Shown: positions 10,682 through 22,680, counted from the stretch's first letter. The stretch: 64,000 bases of DNA from Prorocentrum cordatum (GCA_963575745.1 CAUYUJ010014554.1:124001-188000); one strand, 5' to 3'. Notes: generated by a model from the letters alone, not told the origin. Program-made: numbers and translations.

Positions 10682-11445
10682 ATGACAAAGTTCTTTGGAT
10701 CCTGTGTTACGTTATCTGCTCAATTAACAGACACCGATCCAGCTACTTACCCGGCAGCGGGAACCCCGTTTGGCCTTGAACTCATTGACCTTGAGGATGG
10801 CCAAGGCGGCCCAAGAGGCGAGGTTTATTCCCGGGCTGAGGAGGCCATAGCGCCAGCATTGCGAATCAATGTTGATTCAGGCCCTTCTGATCAGAAGATA
10901 GAAGTTCTCGGCCTCGACGCCGCAGTAGCCAGCCCTGGTGACCCCGAGCCACCGACGCAGTCGGGTGTGCTTCAACCTATTGCAGCAAAAGTCTGGATGA
11001 ACATACTTTATGGCGCGAGAACGGCCGGATATGATTTGCGCCGTGCTGTATGCCAGACTGCCAGTTGTATTACAAAATTGACAGAACAACAAGACATTGA
11101 TTTTTTCCGCCTCATATGTATATCAAATGTACCTCCCACTACCGCATGACTTCGTGGGTAGGTGACGAAAAGGAAGATGTCCTGTTAAAGCAATAGTATG
11201 ATGCAGATCTGGCAAGTGACATTCGCACGCATCGAAGCGCGAGTGCGAGTTATCAAGCCATTTGGGGCCCATGCACTAGAGCTGGACAGTCTATGGGATC
11301 GCAACGACAGACATGCGTTTCCCACGGCGCACTTGAGGCAGATATTGTCGCTGCCGACCTTGCGCTGCGCAAGGAACTGCTAGCAGCACTGCCGCTTTGG
11401 GCGATGCTGCTTGACAGGCCAGTACGATGTTTGTTCTTGGAAGAC
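10682..11445 (+). pseudogene. RT connection and first half of RNase H, element B
   Basis: The ORF 10682-11149 begins MTKFFGSCVTL and ends with a QPIAAKVWMNILYGARTAGYD connection segment. After a shift near 11110 the sequence reads on as TSHYRMTSWVGDEKEDV and YDADLASD, the RNase H start with its first Asp. GSQRQTCVSHGALEADIVAADLALR follows near 11300-11370, with the catalytic Glu/Asp pair. The open reading stops fitting the family after a GluAsp pair ending at 11445, where a foreign insertion begins. The rest of the domain resumes at about 13375. Confidence 0.75.
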
Positions 11446-13374
11446 TCTACAGGCTTACGCCACATCCGCCGACCCCTTCTGTGAGTGTTGCGAGGCCAGG
11501 AGTTTCTGGCCAGCGGCGTCTTGTGTGAGGGTGCGGTGTCGCGCGCGGGTGGTGGCAGATACGTGGGGGTCCAAATGTTTGCGTGGTGCCGGTGGTCTGG
11601 GGCGTGTTTTGCGAGCGCTTTGCGTGCTGCGCGCCCGGGTGCGGGGTGTTTTTCTGGGAGGTCGGCCTTTCGACCCGCAGCCAAGTGGAGGAGCACGGGA
11701 AGGCGAAAGGAGCAAGAGTAGTGCGTGGAAGCTGTGATCAGCGAAGCATCGCAGCGAAAGATGCGGCAGATGCATCGAAACGGGTGAAGAGGCTGTCGAC
11801 GTTCGCAGCTCGCACGAAACAGTTCGCGCGGCAGCAGCGCATTAGCGCCGAGCAAGATAGTGAGCACGTCGCGAGGAAGAGTAAGGTTGCATGCGCGGAG
11901 TGCATTGCAGTTGGCGCGACGGCTCGCAATACGGAAGCGTCTGGGGGTCTTTTGGGGGCCTCCTGGGTGCCTCATGTGGACTCCTTGGGGCGTCTTGGCG
12001 GTTTCTTGAGGGCCGTTGGCGGCCTGTTGGGGCACTCTTGGGGCCCCCTGGGGCTCGTGGGGGCGGAAAGCTAGATTTTTGAATTGTTGGTTGCCCTCTT
12101 GGGCCCCTCTTGGTGCCGTCTTGGAGCCTTCTTGGGCCGTTTTGGGGACCTCTTGGGCCGTCTTGGGGCCATATTCGACCGTCGCGGGGCCGTCTTGGGG
12201 GCCTCTTGGGCCGTCTTGGGGCGGTTTTCGGTGCAAGCCCAGAAGGCGGATGTGTGAACATTGTGCGTTTTACGACGGGAATAAGCACATTTCTGCGTCC
12301 AGGGACCGTCTTGGGACGCATCTTGGGGGCCTCTCAGGGGCGTGTTGGGCCATCTGGAGGCCATTGCGGGTGTCTTCGATCGCTCTCGGACCGTGTGGGA
12401 CCACGTTGAGCTCTCTTGGAAGCCACTTGGAGCGCTCTTGGGGCCGTCTTCGGGGCTCTCTTGGGCCGTCTTCGGCGCCTCTTGAGCCGTCTTAGCGCCT
12501 TCTTGGGCTGTCTTGGGGCCCTCTTGGAGGCTTCTTGGGCCGTCTTGGGGCGGTCTTGGGTGCCTCTTGGGCCGTCTGGGAGCGTCGGAAAGCCCAAAAG
12601 GCGAAGTTGTGGAAAACGCACGCTTTACGAAGGGACCAGGCTAATTTTTGCGTCTAGAGGCCCTCTTGGGACGCATCTTGGATGCCTCTTGGGGCCTCTT
12701 GGGGGCATCTTGGGCCGTCAGGAGGCCATCGTCGGTGTCTTTGATCGCTCTTGGGCTGTCTGGGACCATATTGAGCTCTCTTGGAGGCCACTTGGGGCGC
12801 TCCTGGAGCGCTCTTGGGGCCCTTTTCGGGGCCCTGTTGGGCCGTCTTGGGCGCTTGTTGGGCCGTCTCGGGGCCCTCTTGGGCTATCTTGGGGCCCTCT
12901 TGGAGGTTTCTTGGGCCGTCTTGGGGCGGTTTTCGGGGCCTCTTGGGCCGTCTTGGAGCGTCGGAAAGCCCAAAAAGCGAATGTGTGAAAGTTGTACGTT
13001 TTACGAAGGGAATAGGCAAATTTTTGCGTCTAGGGACCCTCTTGGGACGCATCTTGGAGGCCTCTTGGGGCCTCGTGGGGACCTTGGGCCGTCTTGGAGG
13101 CCTCTCGGCTCGTCTTGGGGCCATCTTGGGCGTCTGGGAGCGCTCGTTTGGCGTCTCGGGGCCCTCGTGGGCCGTCTTGGGGGCCTCTTGGAGCCTTCTG
13201 GGCCCGTCTTGATCCCCTTTTGGACCCAAAAGAGCCCCGTGACGCGCTCGTCGTGGGCCCGGGGGGGAGGGGGGGGGGGGGGGGTCAAATCTCCGGTTTG
13301 GGGCCCCCGGGGGGGGGGATTATGGGGGGGGGAGCTATCTCACGCGCCTAGAGACCCACAAGGGGTCGGCGGAT
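11446..13374. mobile_element. Repeat-filled insertion with 15-bp inverted ends, splitting RNase H
   Basis: RNase H coding is broken after 11445 and resumes at 13375. ATCCGCCGACCCCTT at 11464-11478 is the exact reverse complement of 13360-13374. The interior is a G-rich minisatellite. The left inverted repeat starts 18 bp inside the point where homology to pol is lost, and I see no target duplication, so the left limit is uncertain. No ORF with a recognisable product is present. A second insertion at about 42.56-43.69 kb shares its right-end motifs. A non-autonomous element is the best guess. Confidence 0.6.
11940..13235. repeat. G-rich minisatellite with a ~355-378 bp higher-order period
   Basis: Short degenerate units around CTTGGGGCCGTCTTGGG fill the region. 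A distinct block (tgtgaa...acgttttacgaagggaa type, then tttttgcgtctag) recurs at about 12246, 12601 and 12979, which shows a larger repeating unit. The long ORFs seen on both strands are products of this composition, not genes. Confidence 0.75.
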
Positions 13375-13792
13375 AATCAAGCAGTTTGTAAAGTCATCAA
13401 GGCAGGCGGGTCAATGAAACTCATGCATCTACAGAGAACACATAGGATTGATGCTGCAGCTGTGTCCGAACAGTTTTCTCGCGGCCTTGTTGAGCTCCAG
13501 TTTGAAAGAACTCAAAATGAGGCTGCTGATAGAGGCTGCTGATATAGGAACCAAGAGGTTCACTGACCCTTTGGCTTGGGTTAAAGTTCGATATCTTGAC
13601 AACATTGTTACGCCCCAATTCTGGGCCGCTAAGCGGCGCCAAGATTATCTTGACTCGACGTTTTCAGGCGGACTTACCCTGAAACCCGGGGGGATTCTGA
13701 AGCCCCGCTTGGGCCCTAGTTCGGCATTGCGGAGAGGAGCTGTTATACCTAGCCAAGAAAATAAACAAAAAGAAGAAGCGCCCCGATAAGGG
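13375..13792 (+). pseudogene. Second half of RNase H and end of pol, element B
   Basis: Directly after the insertion the sequence reads NQAVCKVIKAGGSMKLMHLQ, then RTHRIDAAAVSEQF, and near 13530-13580 AADIGTKRFTDPLAWV. This is the conserved RNase H C-terminus that follows the 'EDNQA' site of copia elements. A hairpin (GCCGCTAAGCGGC, 13625-13637) lies in the tail. The ORF ends at 13789, and a Lys-rich stretch in another frame leads straight into the next ORF at 13803, so the following ORF may be a continuation of the same transcript. Confidence 0.75.
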
Positions 13793-13802
13793 TAAACCCG
13801 CT

Positions 13803-15120
13803 GTGGCCGCCCCCGGCAAAGCCGTGGAGGCGCGCGCTCCCAGCGCAGCTGCGGTTGCGGACGCATCCGGCTTAGCCGAGGACGCAGGTAACGCGACTCC
13901 TATGGTGGCCGAAGAAGGCTACAGCAGAAGCTCCGAGAGAACGAGAACGATGGATACTATAACTAAGAAAAGTTCGGATCGTGAAATGAAAACAATTATT
14001 GACATGACGGACAGTGAAAATGAGCCAGATACTTCGATGTTGCCGAAGAATATGGAATATATTTCCAATCGCAACCTTCTTCTTCCTCATCCTCCACCTG
14101 CTGCGGCTGTCAGCTTTCCAGGCAAAAAGGATACATGGACACAACAAGGACAGAGTTTGAAACGATGGCATTCCGTTCCGAGACTTGTTACGTTTATGCC
14201 CGCAAGCGGTGATTGTCATGCCGACCCGGAAGAGTTAGATGATAGGCGCCGCACCTATGCCGTTAATGCCCAACAAGGTTTGACGGTTGACCGCATTGAC
14301 AATTGGCGTGACAAAGAGAGTAAATATCATCATCAATTTGAACATAACTCTAATGGCGATTCCAGCGATGGCGACTACTGCCCGAGTAGATGGACTGGAT
14401 ACACAGAGTTCTGGATCCGAGAAGATTGCGCCCCGGCCACTCAGTGGACCGGGGAAAGGCTTTTGCTAGAACACTGTTGTCGCCCTCAGAGCAGGATAGG
14501 AGACCCAAAGAATTTCGTCGATAACTCATGCATGGTGATTCGACGCACTGAGAAGGAAGATATGAGGACGGATGAGGGACTCAGGCTAGCTTTGAACGGT
14601 ATTAAATCGTTAAAGGGAAAACATATTACGCTGTGGGGTTCAATGCTTTGCGCGGGAGGTTCTCCCTGGCAATATGTAAACGAAGCGCATTATTTTCGTG
14701 TGGGAAATCATAGAGCGATGCGTAGGCTTCGTGGCATTAGGACTGACTTCAGATACCTGTTTTGGAATTTCCATGAGATTGCCCGCGCTGTGCACAAAGT
14801 GGGGGGCGTTGTTTGCATTGAGTGGCCTACCCAGTGGAACTATTGGAGAGACCCTCAGGTAAAAGGTTTCATGAGAGAATTAGAGTTTGTTAAGACGGCG
14901 TTACATGGATGTGCGTATGGATTAAAGGATAGCAAGGGTAATTTCATGAAAAAGCCTTGGGCGATAGCTTCTACCTCCTCTGTTGTTGCGGAGGGACTTG
15001 AGCGCAGACCAAGAGCGCGGAAGATTACACGGATGCTTTTGCTAAGCAGGTCAATTTTGTCATAGCTCGTGTTGCAGGGAGATCTTTGTCGTCTTCTCGT
15101 CGTCCTATCCCCTCCTCTGA
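13803..15120 (+). CDS. Methyltransferase-like cargo ORF, element B
   Basis: The ORF has 420 codons to 15065; its last part changes frame near 15015 and stays open to about 15180. The N-terminal 200 residues are disordered (Ser/Asp/Lys-rich). Residues 220-226 (LLLEHCC), 243-254 (an acidic loop with CMVIRRTE), 274-290 (ITLWGSMLCAGGSPWQ) and 336-342 (VCIEWPT) are followed by HGCAYGL (368-374) and KKPWAIAST. This resembles a Rossmann-type methyltransferase: motif I, a PC-like loop and an ENV/EWP-like strand as in C5 cytosine methyltransferases. The Pro-Cys is Leu-Cys here. I recall this family as common in dinoflagellate retroelements. Function is inferred only. Confidence 0.5.
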
Positions 15121-15155
15121 TCATGTTTGTGCCGCTGCCGTTTCGTTTCTAGAGC

Positions 15156-17059
15156 TTGCGCGGGCTGCCCCGCGGCCGGCCCCCCTTTAGGATTGGGCGG
15201 TCTCCTTGCGGCGACTACTCGAGCCTTGCCTGCCGCGGCCCCCGCGCGCCTGAGAGAGCATCGACCAAACCCATGCGTCGACCGTTGGGTGGCCCAGCGG
15301 TTAAGCCGCGGGGGGAGGACGTTGTTTCGATCTGCTCAGACGATATCATAGACGATCTCGTCTCCGACTCAGTCGGAGAGGAACACCCAGGGAGAGAGAT
15401 CAAAGATAATGTTCCTCCCGACACAAGTCGAAGGCCACCCCGCCGGCTCAGCCGAGTGGGGAGGCTTGCCCACCGGCTCAGCCGGGCGGAATAGGGGTCA
15501 GCGACTTCAGCCCGAATGATTTCATATCCGATGTGGATGCCGAGATGGAAGCTAGTGTTGAGATCCGTGGTGAAGAAATAACTGCTCGTAAAAGGGCAAC
15601 AGAGGCAGCCTTCCGAGATGGCCAGCCCGCGAAGAAAGCAGCCAACCCCAGTACAGGAGACATCAACTCCTGGAAGGAAAGACCGACCTTTCGATGCTTC
15701 CCTGACAAGCTGAGAGAGTGGTCCCGACTGGTGCCTACCGGGGAAGCCAAATGTGCACTTAAGAAAGGGTGGGGTTGGCGCTACACGATGCGGAGGCATG
15801 ACATACTGCATATGCGGAGCGACGAAGTCGTGACCGCGTTGAAAGCAGACCTGGACGCAACATCACAGACGATATTTCAACATGTGTACTCCCAGTTTTC
15901 GCAAGTTCCGTGGGCAGTACACTGGACAATGTTCGAGCGGAAGGCAACGTGCCGTTTCGATTGCGCCTCCCCTGACCTGGCCAGAATCCCAATTGGTACG
16001 TTATTTCAGACGTATCCCGACGAGAACACGAAGTTGGTCAGTAAGGTGTACACGAACCCGCCAGGGGGGTCTCGTCGCGCAGTTCGAACGCTCGAGAAAG
16101 GAGAGGTCATTGGTCCCACCGTCGGCCCAGCTGTTCGGTGTGAGAATATCTATGGAGACTTCGCGAGTGTCCCAGTGATAAATCACTGGGCGGAAGGATC
16201 CCCTGAGGTCTGGGTGAACATTTGGGACCCTTTTCCCCGAAAGCCTCCCCGTGGCTCAGCCATCGGGGACGGCTGGGGGACGATGCTCACTCTCCCCGTG
16301 GTCAAAGGCTTGTCTCATACGCCAGCGCATGTTGTCGAGGAGGCTCTTACTGCCACTGCAAGAGCGATATATTTGGAGACTTCTCCTCAGCCGGCGATTC
16401 ACTGGCGCAAAAGGCAGCGCCCGTGGAAAAGACCGCAGAACCTTGATGCATGGTTTGCCAAAGATGGCCTCGATCCAGAGGCCGAAGAGCAGTTGCCGCA
16501 GAAGAAGCTGCGGACGACAGCAGAGGCACCGAACGACGCAGTCGCTTCGGTCAGCCAACAAATGGCCTCGCACGGCGACCAGCCCTGCTTGGGCAGCCCT
16601 GGAGCCGGACAGCAGGCGGCTGGCGGATCATCCGCCGGCCAGACATCTGGCAATAATGACCCTCCCGGTGCGGCCGGCGGGGGAACTGGTGGCGGCTCAG
16701 CCGGTGGAGGTGGAGCTCCACCAGGATCAGGCGGATCCTCTTCGGGAAATAATCCACCCGCTCACCCCTCCTCAGGAGGCGGTGGAGGGGGGGGGCCGCC
16801 CGATTCGGATCCCATCACAGCCGAGGCTGAGCCTGACGATCCGCCATGCATCGGGCGAGGTCCCTGGGACGTCCTAGAACATCTACGGACGCAGGGAGAT
16901 TTCGCGGACGATCCCAGGCATCCCACAAACGACTGGCAGGAGAAGGTGGAAGAAATTTTAGATTTCTATATTGGGGTAGCGGATCCGATAATGAAAACCT
17001 GGGCGAACAAACTGACCTTTCTTAAGGTGTCAGGCCATTTCTCGAATCGCCAAGGTTAA
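15156..17059 (+). CDS. Cargo ORF of unknown function with Gly-rich tract, element B
   Basis: A first ORF (15156-15494) ends in TAG, and the frame stays open from there into the 508-codon ORF at 15533, so one protein with a premature stop is likely. The middle (15.85-16.3 kb; SQVPWAVHWTMFE, PVINHWAEGSPEVWVNIWDP) looks globular and well composed, but I do not recognise it. A Gly/Ser/Pro tract (about residues 370-430) then leads to a short C-terminal helix-rich part. Hairpins at 15362-15378, 15444-15454, 15473-15485, 16252-16262 and 16693-16703 sit inside the coding sequence. Confidence 0.45.
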
Positions 17060-17102
17060 CGGACATTCATGGATCCCGTTTGTAGGAGAGGACCTTGCGG
17101 CC

Positions 17103-18308
17103 ATGTCGAACACGGGGAAACCCGTGGCCGATTTCTTTTGCCTACTGTGCTTAATGAAGAGCGGGTCGAAGTCTTTTTGGTCTCATTCTGTTCGCATTGT
17201 TTCGGATTCTACCACTGCATTCAAGGATGGACCCGGGAAGGCGAAGCCCAGCCTACTTCTTGAGTATAACCTGCGAGAAAATGTGTTCGGAAGTACACAG
17301 GGCGCCATGCGCGGAGCGCAGATTTCGGCCATTCGCGATGCCTCGTCAAAGTTTCAGTGGGACAAGAGCGGGCACTACAAAACGGGGACCCACACTCCAA
17401 TACGCTTTACCTTCTGGAACTTCAACGACATGGTTGATAACACATGTTAGCTGAACGGTGTTGGGGATGGGCCAAATAGACCGGAGAACCCACTCGCGTT
17501 CGCAGGAAGCCTTAGATTCATGGTAGACGTCGCCGCAAAGCTGATTGACGACGCGATGCGTCGTTCATCCGAGGGGGCGATTGAGGTTATGTATGTTGGT
17601 GGGGACCACAAGTGCTGGCATAGTGATGAAGGTGGCGTTGGCCCGATGTGGGGCGATGTTGCCACCCTGTTTCGAGCCAGAATGAACCGTCGGATCGAAC
17701 GCTACAAAGCCATAGGAATGTTTCCTAGGATAATGATCCTTGATGGAGTGAGACTTTACCGACAGCTTAGACACCGCCCAGGAGACACCTTTCATTTCGG
17801 CGCCAGCCGCCCAGACTACAAATTGAACAATGGGGGGCGAATTGCAAGCGCGAGCGCTGGTGAATTGTGCGCAGACTACTTGGCCAAAACGACCAAGCTA
17901 GCCGTATTAATTTTCTGCCAACCTTCCGGCGGCCCAGCCGTCCGGGATGGTCACATAACGTGCGCGACGAGAGGAGACGGGCATGCCGAGCAGGAGGCGG
18001 ACATTAATGATTTAGTCATGTATTGGCAGAGTTGGGCTCTTGCTGCGGGCAAAATACCCACGTCGATACTAAATGCCTGTCCATTTAGGGCAATCTTGAC
18101 CGATGATGATTTTCCGGCCGTCTCAGACGGATCTGGAGGTGGTGCAAGACATTTATTTTACTCGGAGGTTTTTGTGAATTTTCTCAAGAAGGGAGTCGCA
18201 TCTAATGATTTTCCCTTGGAAAGACGATGCCTACTTCTTGCCGCGCGGAGAAATTTTCTGTCCTGGAATGCCACCAAAGGGGAAGAACCGAATATCATCG
18301 GAGGATGA
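17103..18308 (+). pseudogene. Cargo ORF of unknown function interrupted by one TAG, element B
   Basis: The ORF 17103-17450 stops at TAG and the same frame continues open (17520-18308 and back to the stop), so the intact gene would have about 400 codons. The first part has an HTPIRFTFWNFNDMVDNT segment. The second has VMYVGGDHKCW, a GPMWGDVATLF block and a long well-mixed fold. The alternating strand/helix pattern with GGDH and LDG turns suggests an enzyme, but I cannot assign it. A perfect CCGTCTCAGACGG hairpin lies at 18118-18130. Confidence 0.4.
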
Positions 18309-19214
18309 AGGCGTACAAAATGATGAGCACACGCGTACTGCACTCAACGAGCTAAACAAGGCAGCGCCGGCAACGGCTCCGAGCGGCTTAGCCGTTTCGG
18401 TGCGTGGTTCAACGTCGGGCGACATAGCCGCCCCTGTCCACGTCGCGCCATCGGCTGGTGCCGCTGCTCCAGGCGGAGACACCGTGCCCGGCGGCTCAGC
18501 CGCTACGGGCTCCTGGTTCTAGCGCGCGAACGGCTCAGTCGCCTCGCGCTCCCCCTTTTGGCGCCGCCCTCTGATATCAAAGAAATAGAGACGCCTGGAG
18601 AGGCGGCGGGGGGATACATCCGTGATAAGTGCCCGGAGGGAGGCGAAACCAAGCTCAGCGGCAGACACAAGTTCCCGAAACGGCCGAAAGAAGGTAGCCC
18701 TGGAGACGAGGGGCCCTTTTGGCCACGTTGTCTTTCGCATCAGCAGACAAAGAGGCTGCCTTTCCCAAGCCCACCGGGGGCAGATATCACTTGCCATGAT
18801 TTTCTTTGTCCGCTCACGATTGCTGGCGGAAGCCTCCGCCGTGGCACGGCGCCAGGGAACGCCTGCCCGGGCGAGGGAGGCCGCGCTGCAGAGGTAGCGA
18901 AATGGAACAACCCTGCTAGAAGCCGGGAACAGAATATGGTTCAGAAAGCAGCGAACGGAGAAGCTTGGCTTGCTTTCCAATTGCTACAGAAGTCAACGAA
19001 AACCCCGCCTATGACACCGAGCTACATGGTTCCGAATTGGGCGCGTTTCTTTAGGATCAAAGCCGACAGGTCGACAGCAGACCCAACAGCCACTGTGGCT
19101 GATCGTCTAAACTGGGCTAAGCTAACGGTGAAGACCCATAAGGTGGGCGTTGCCCATTGCGTTGAACTTTCGTTGCCTTTCCTCGTGACAGTTGAAAAGC
19201 CGCGCAAGTCTTAG
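18205..19214 (+). pseudogene. Cargo ORFs of unknown function, element B
   Basis: A frame shift joins the previous ORF to an Ala/Gly/Pro-rich stretch (18205-18522) holding two hairpins (18384-18394, 18491-18503). The next ORF (18558-19214) has a Pro/Gly/Lys-rich start and an ordered end from about 18940 (EAWLAFQLLQKS, then VPNWARFFRIKADR and TVKTHKVGVAH). From about 19330 the fold seems to continue in another frame (GVYSFPC...YSVAEETFGDGIWVTAEI). I recall similar segments next to other dinoflagellate retroelement ORFs but know no function for them. Confidence 0.35.
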
Positions 19215-19330
19215 ACTCATCCGCCGGCTGGACAAAGCAGTCCCACGGTGCGTCTGTGACTGCTCTTCTTGGATATTGGAGGGTCTTGCTCCCTTCGGAT
19301 CCCTAGTGCGGAGGAAGTGTCAAGGCGCAT

Positions 19331-22300
19331 GCGGTTGGGGTATATTCTTTCCCATGCGTTGATAATCCCAATATGCGCGCCACGTACTCTGTCGCTGAGG
19401 AGACCTTTGGAGATGGTATATGGGTAACTGCTGAGATTGTTTTCCACACCAAAAGGCCAAAGGCCATCAAAGGACAGCCCGCGCAGTATGTGAGCGACCC
19501 AACGGGCGATGCATTGCATGAACTCCGACTATGCCATTGGACTCCAGCAGCACTTTATGTTACAGACGCGTGGGTACATCTGCAGACTGGAATCTGGAGC
19601 AGGACTTCCAGGTCGAAAGATACCGAGATGAAGATCGGACGAATGCCACGGACACAGTCCGGGAGGCACAGATGGCGCGGGCTCCAAATCTAAAACCATT
19701 TGACTGGCAAAAGGATCAAGACCCTTACCGTGACTACAAAAAATTCGATGATATCTGGCCTTGGCTCCAAAATAAGGGAGTCAGGCTAACCAAGATCCAT
19801 CCACTACATCGGAATGAGGCGTCAAAGGAGCCCGCGGAGCTGGTCGAACAAAATATAGAAGAACAAGAGAAGGCGAAGAAATCGGCGGAAGCCAAACAGG
19901 AGGAGCCGGCGGCTAAGCCGTCCGGCACCCAGTTTTCGATTGAGACGGGGAATTTCCTGAATGTTGGGCAGGCGCCTGCGAACAAAGAGAGAACGTTTAA
20001 GCCGCCGCCCCCCTGGGCCGAGGCTTGGTCCTCTGCTCTCAAGGCCGACGCGCCTATGAAAGCGCCCGCGCCCCCCCCCCCTAAGGAGGGATCGCCTAAT
20101 GAAGGGCCGAGAGAGATCATTGCTAAGAAGGCCCCACCAGCGATTCAAGCACCGACGCTGCCGCCGGCCAAGAAGCCGAGCGTCGCATTGCATGGGGGCG
20201 TACCGCGGGCAAAGGAGATTATGCCCAAGAAAGCTTCGCCTCCGCCACAATTTAGACCAGAACCGCATATGGTGGGTCCTCCGCCAGCGAAGATGCCTCG
20301 CGTTGAAGGAAACCTTGCGTCATCCTCATCGACGCTGCCACCGGCAAAGCCGGGAGGCGTAGACGCGGCTGGCAGCCCACCTTGGAAACCAAGTATTCGT
20401 GATCCTCCGGCCAATTTGACCCAATTCATTGGAACCGATATTGCCGACCCTCTGCCTATCGATCAGAGCCATCAGTATGCAGAGCCTCGGTTTAAAACTG
20501 CACCTAAATGGGCTCGACGTAGGGGAGACACACATCATGCCGAAGGCAGTGCTGCAAGATATCAACCCGCAGAAGCGCAGAGCCCTGTTGAAAGTGCATC
20601 GGTGGCCGAAGCAAAAGCCACACCCGCCGAGGAGGTGGCTCCTGCCCGAGACGGAGGTGACGGTGCATTGGACATCCCTGAAGCAGACCTCCCGACTCAG
20701 TCGGATGGGGATGATTCGTCTGAGGATTCGTCGATGTTAGTCGGAGCCGATGATATAACTACGATCCTCACTGCCATGAGACACGTCTCAAGCATGCACT
20801 TCTCGCGTTCCAGAGCACGCAAAGTATTGAACAATGAAAAACAGTTCTTCTATAGATGGCGCGACATCATATCAAGAGCGCAAGAGATTGGACAGCCGGA
20901 GACTGACGATCTCATAAGATGCAGCATAGAAGCTGTCTCATTTATTGAGGCTGCGAAATTTGTCTGTTTGAGATACGAAAGGGTTAACGTGCATGGGCCA
21001 AATACCTATTCCACAGCATGGACTAGGTTTGCAGATGCTGTTGTCGAGCAGATCCTTAAAGCGGAACCAAGTTTTGTCCGTGCTCCTGCGGTGCTTGAGA
21101 GACGCCAGAAGCCTAAGCAGAAAAAGGCAGAGGATCATGGAGCGAGTGTGAGTAGAGTACCGACTCCTCCTGCCCCTCCGTCCGGCTCGGCCGCGACGGC
21201 GAATCTTCCGACTCCTCCGCTTGGCCCAACCAGAGCGGGGCACGCTAATCAGCTTGACACACATCAAGAACAGTCGTCTCCCACGGTGGAACCGCCGGAT
21301 GAGGGGGCAACATATGTTCCCAAGGCATCAGCAATGACAGCCGGCTTGAGCGGACAACGAGAAACTTATCTTGCGGGACAGAAGCCGGATGCCTCAGGCA
21401 TTCCGGGGCTCTCGGGAGCAGACGCTAAACCTGAGGACATTACAGCCTTTCCATGCGATGAGGACCCCGAGCTCATCGATTCTATGGAAGACGAGACTTA
21501 CCCTTTTGGTCCAGCATTTGGGAATATGTTCTGCAGAGTGAGTCTGCCGCCTGCTCCTGACGAGAGACAGAGTGGGCCCCCGCCTACAGTTTCCCGCGAT
21601 GGGGATCAAGAGGTCATCGTCGGGCATGCTGTCTCATTCAAAGGCAGACAGCTATATGTTACGACGGAAGAACGCGGACAAATCATTCGGAGAACACCTG
21701 GACCGATGAAACAGAAGGTCCGCGACGCACACATGACTGGCCCCGTTCCGCCGCGCATCGAAGCCATCCGCAAGCAGACAGGGAACACGCTTCGGTACAT
21801 TGCTGAGTTTGCGGAAGACCCGATTTTCGCGCTGTTGAGCAGCCTCAGCCAAGCTGACGGCACGTTTGATCAGGCGAGGGAGTTCTTCCGAGCTGAATTC
21901 CATTCCGAAGATGTCCCAGAAGGATTTACTCCGATGACCTTTGCGTGCCTTGTGCCGCTGGTATATGGGACCGACGACGACGATAATCCGGCTGCCTTGG
22001 GCAGCGCGGAAACGTGGGGCCCCCAGAGCTGCCGAGCGGATATGTTTGCTGAGCGAATAGGCAAATGCGCTGTATACCTCGCGAGGCATTGCTCGGACTA
22101 TGCGAGATCGTCGGGCGGCTGGGTCTATTTTGGAGACCTGGTGCAGAAGATTGCAGAGGATGGTTTTACTTTCCAATCATATGCCCTTGCCGCACGCGGC
22201 TTAGCCGCGCTGCCGCCAGAAACAGTGGAAGTTTTGGGAATACTTCCTAAAGATAGTGACGAGATTGTTGGAACCAGTGTTCACAAAATGTGGACACAGT

Positions 22301-22680
22301 ATAACACGTGCCCATCTCATGAAAGAGAGAGGAGCGAAATCGCTATACCTATTTTCTGTCGAGCGTGTCAGGGACATTCAACATTCGTTGCCTCCATTGA
22401 AAGGATGTGCGTCCCATATGACCCTGGCCAAGTCAGGAGTCATGGATCCCTTCTTCATATCACGGACGTGCAGACATTCTTGGAATCTACGGATGGGAGA
22501 GTACGTTTTCCGAAGCGAGACTCAGGGCTTTGTCTTGAAGCAGACTACGATTTGCTGCGGCCGTTTCCGACTAAAAGAAGCCCGACAATGCTTGATCCTA
22601 CACGTATTATTTCGTGGCCCAGCCAGCGGTGGTACGGAGAAGCCCTTTTTTCCAAGGATTGTTGTGCCCATGGGGCGTGA
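19331..22680 (+). CDS. Large cargo ORF ending in an RNA 2'-phosphotransferase (Tpt1/KptA)-like domain
   Basis: The main ORF runs 19531-22680 (1049 codons); 19331-19580 in another frame supplies its probable beginning. Residues ~60-480 are Pro/Ala/Lys-rich and disordered. A helical block (about 400-520) follows, then a strand-rich part (VSFKGRQLYVTTEERG). From about residue 834 the sequence parallels Tpt1/KptA. It has an SK-LRH-like ERIGKCAVYLARH, a GGWVYFGDLVQ segment, and CRACQGHST at about 943-951, where Tpt1 has RANQGHS. A YHG string near 22455 in another frame may be the HGT box, and GEALFSKDCC near 22645 resembles the closing FFRSANGV strand. Tpt1 removes splice-junction 2'-phosphates using NAD+. 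The second half is frameshifted. The family call is inference. Confidence 0.5.

Noticed and set aside
11446-13374. Spliceosomal intron as explanation for the RNase H gap
   Set aside because: Neither edge has GT, GC or GA...AG at the point where coding stops and resumes.
12016-13376. Several 150-250 codon ORFs on both strands
   Set aside because: They follow the minisatellite period and repeat the same short peptides.
15285-15340. tRNA-like A box (TGGCCCAGCGGTTAAG) with a TTCGAT string downstream
   Set aside because: The B box is poor, spacing is short, no cloverleaf could be drawn, and it lies in a continuous ORF.
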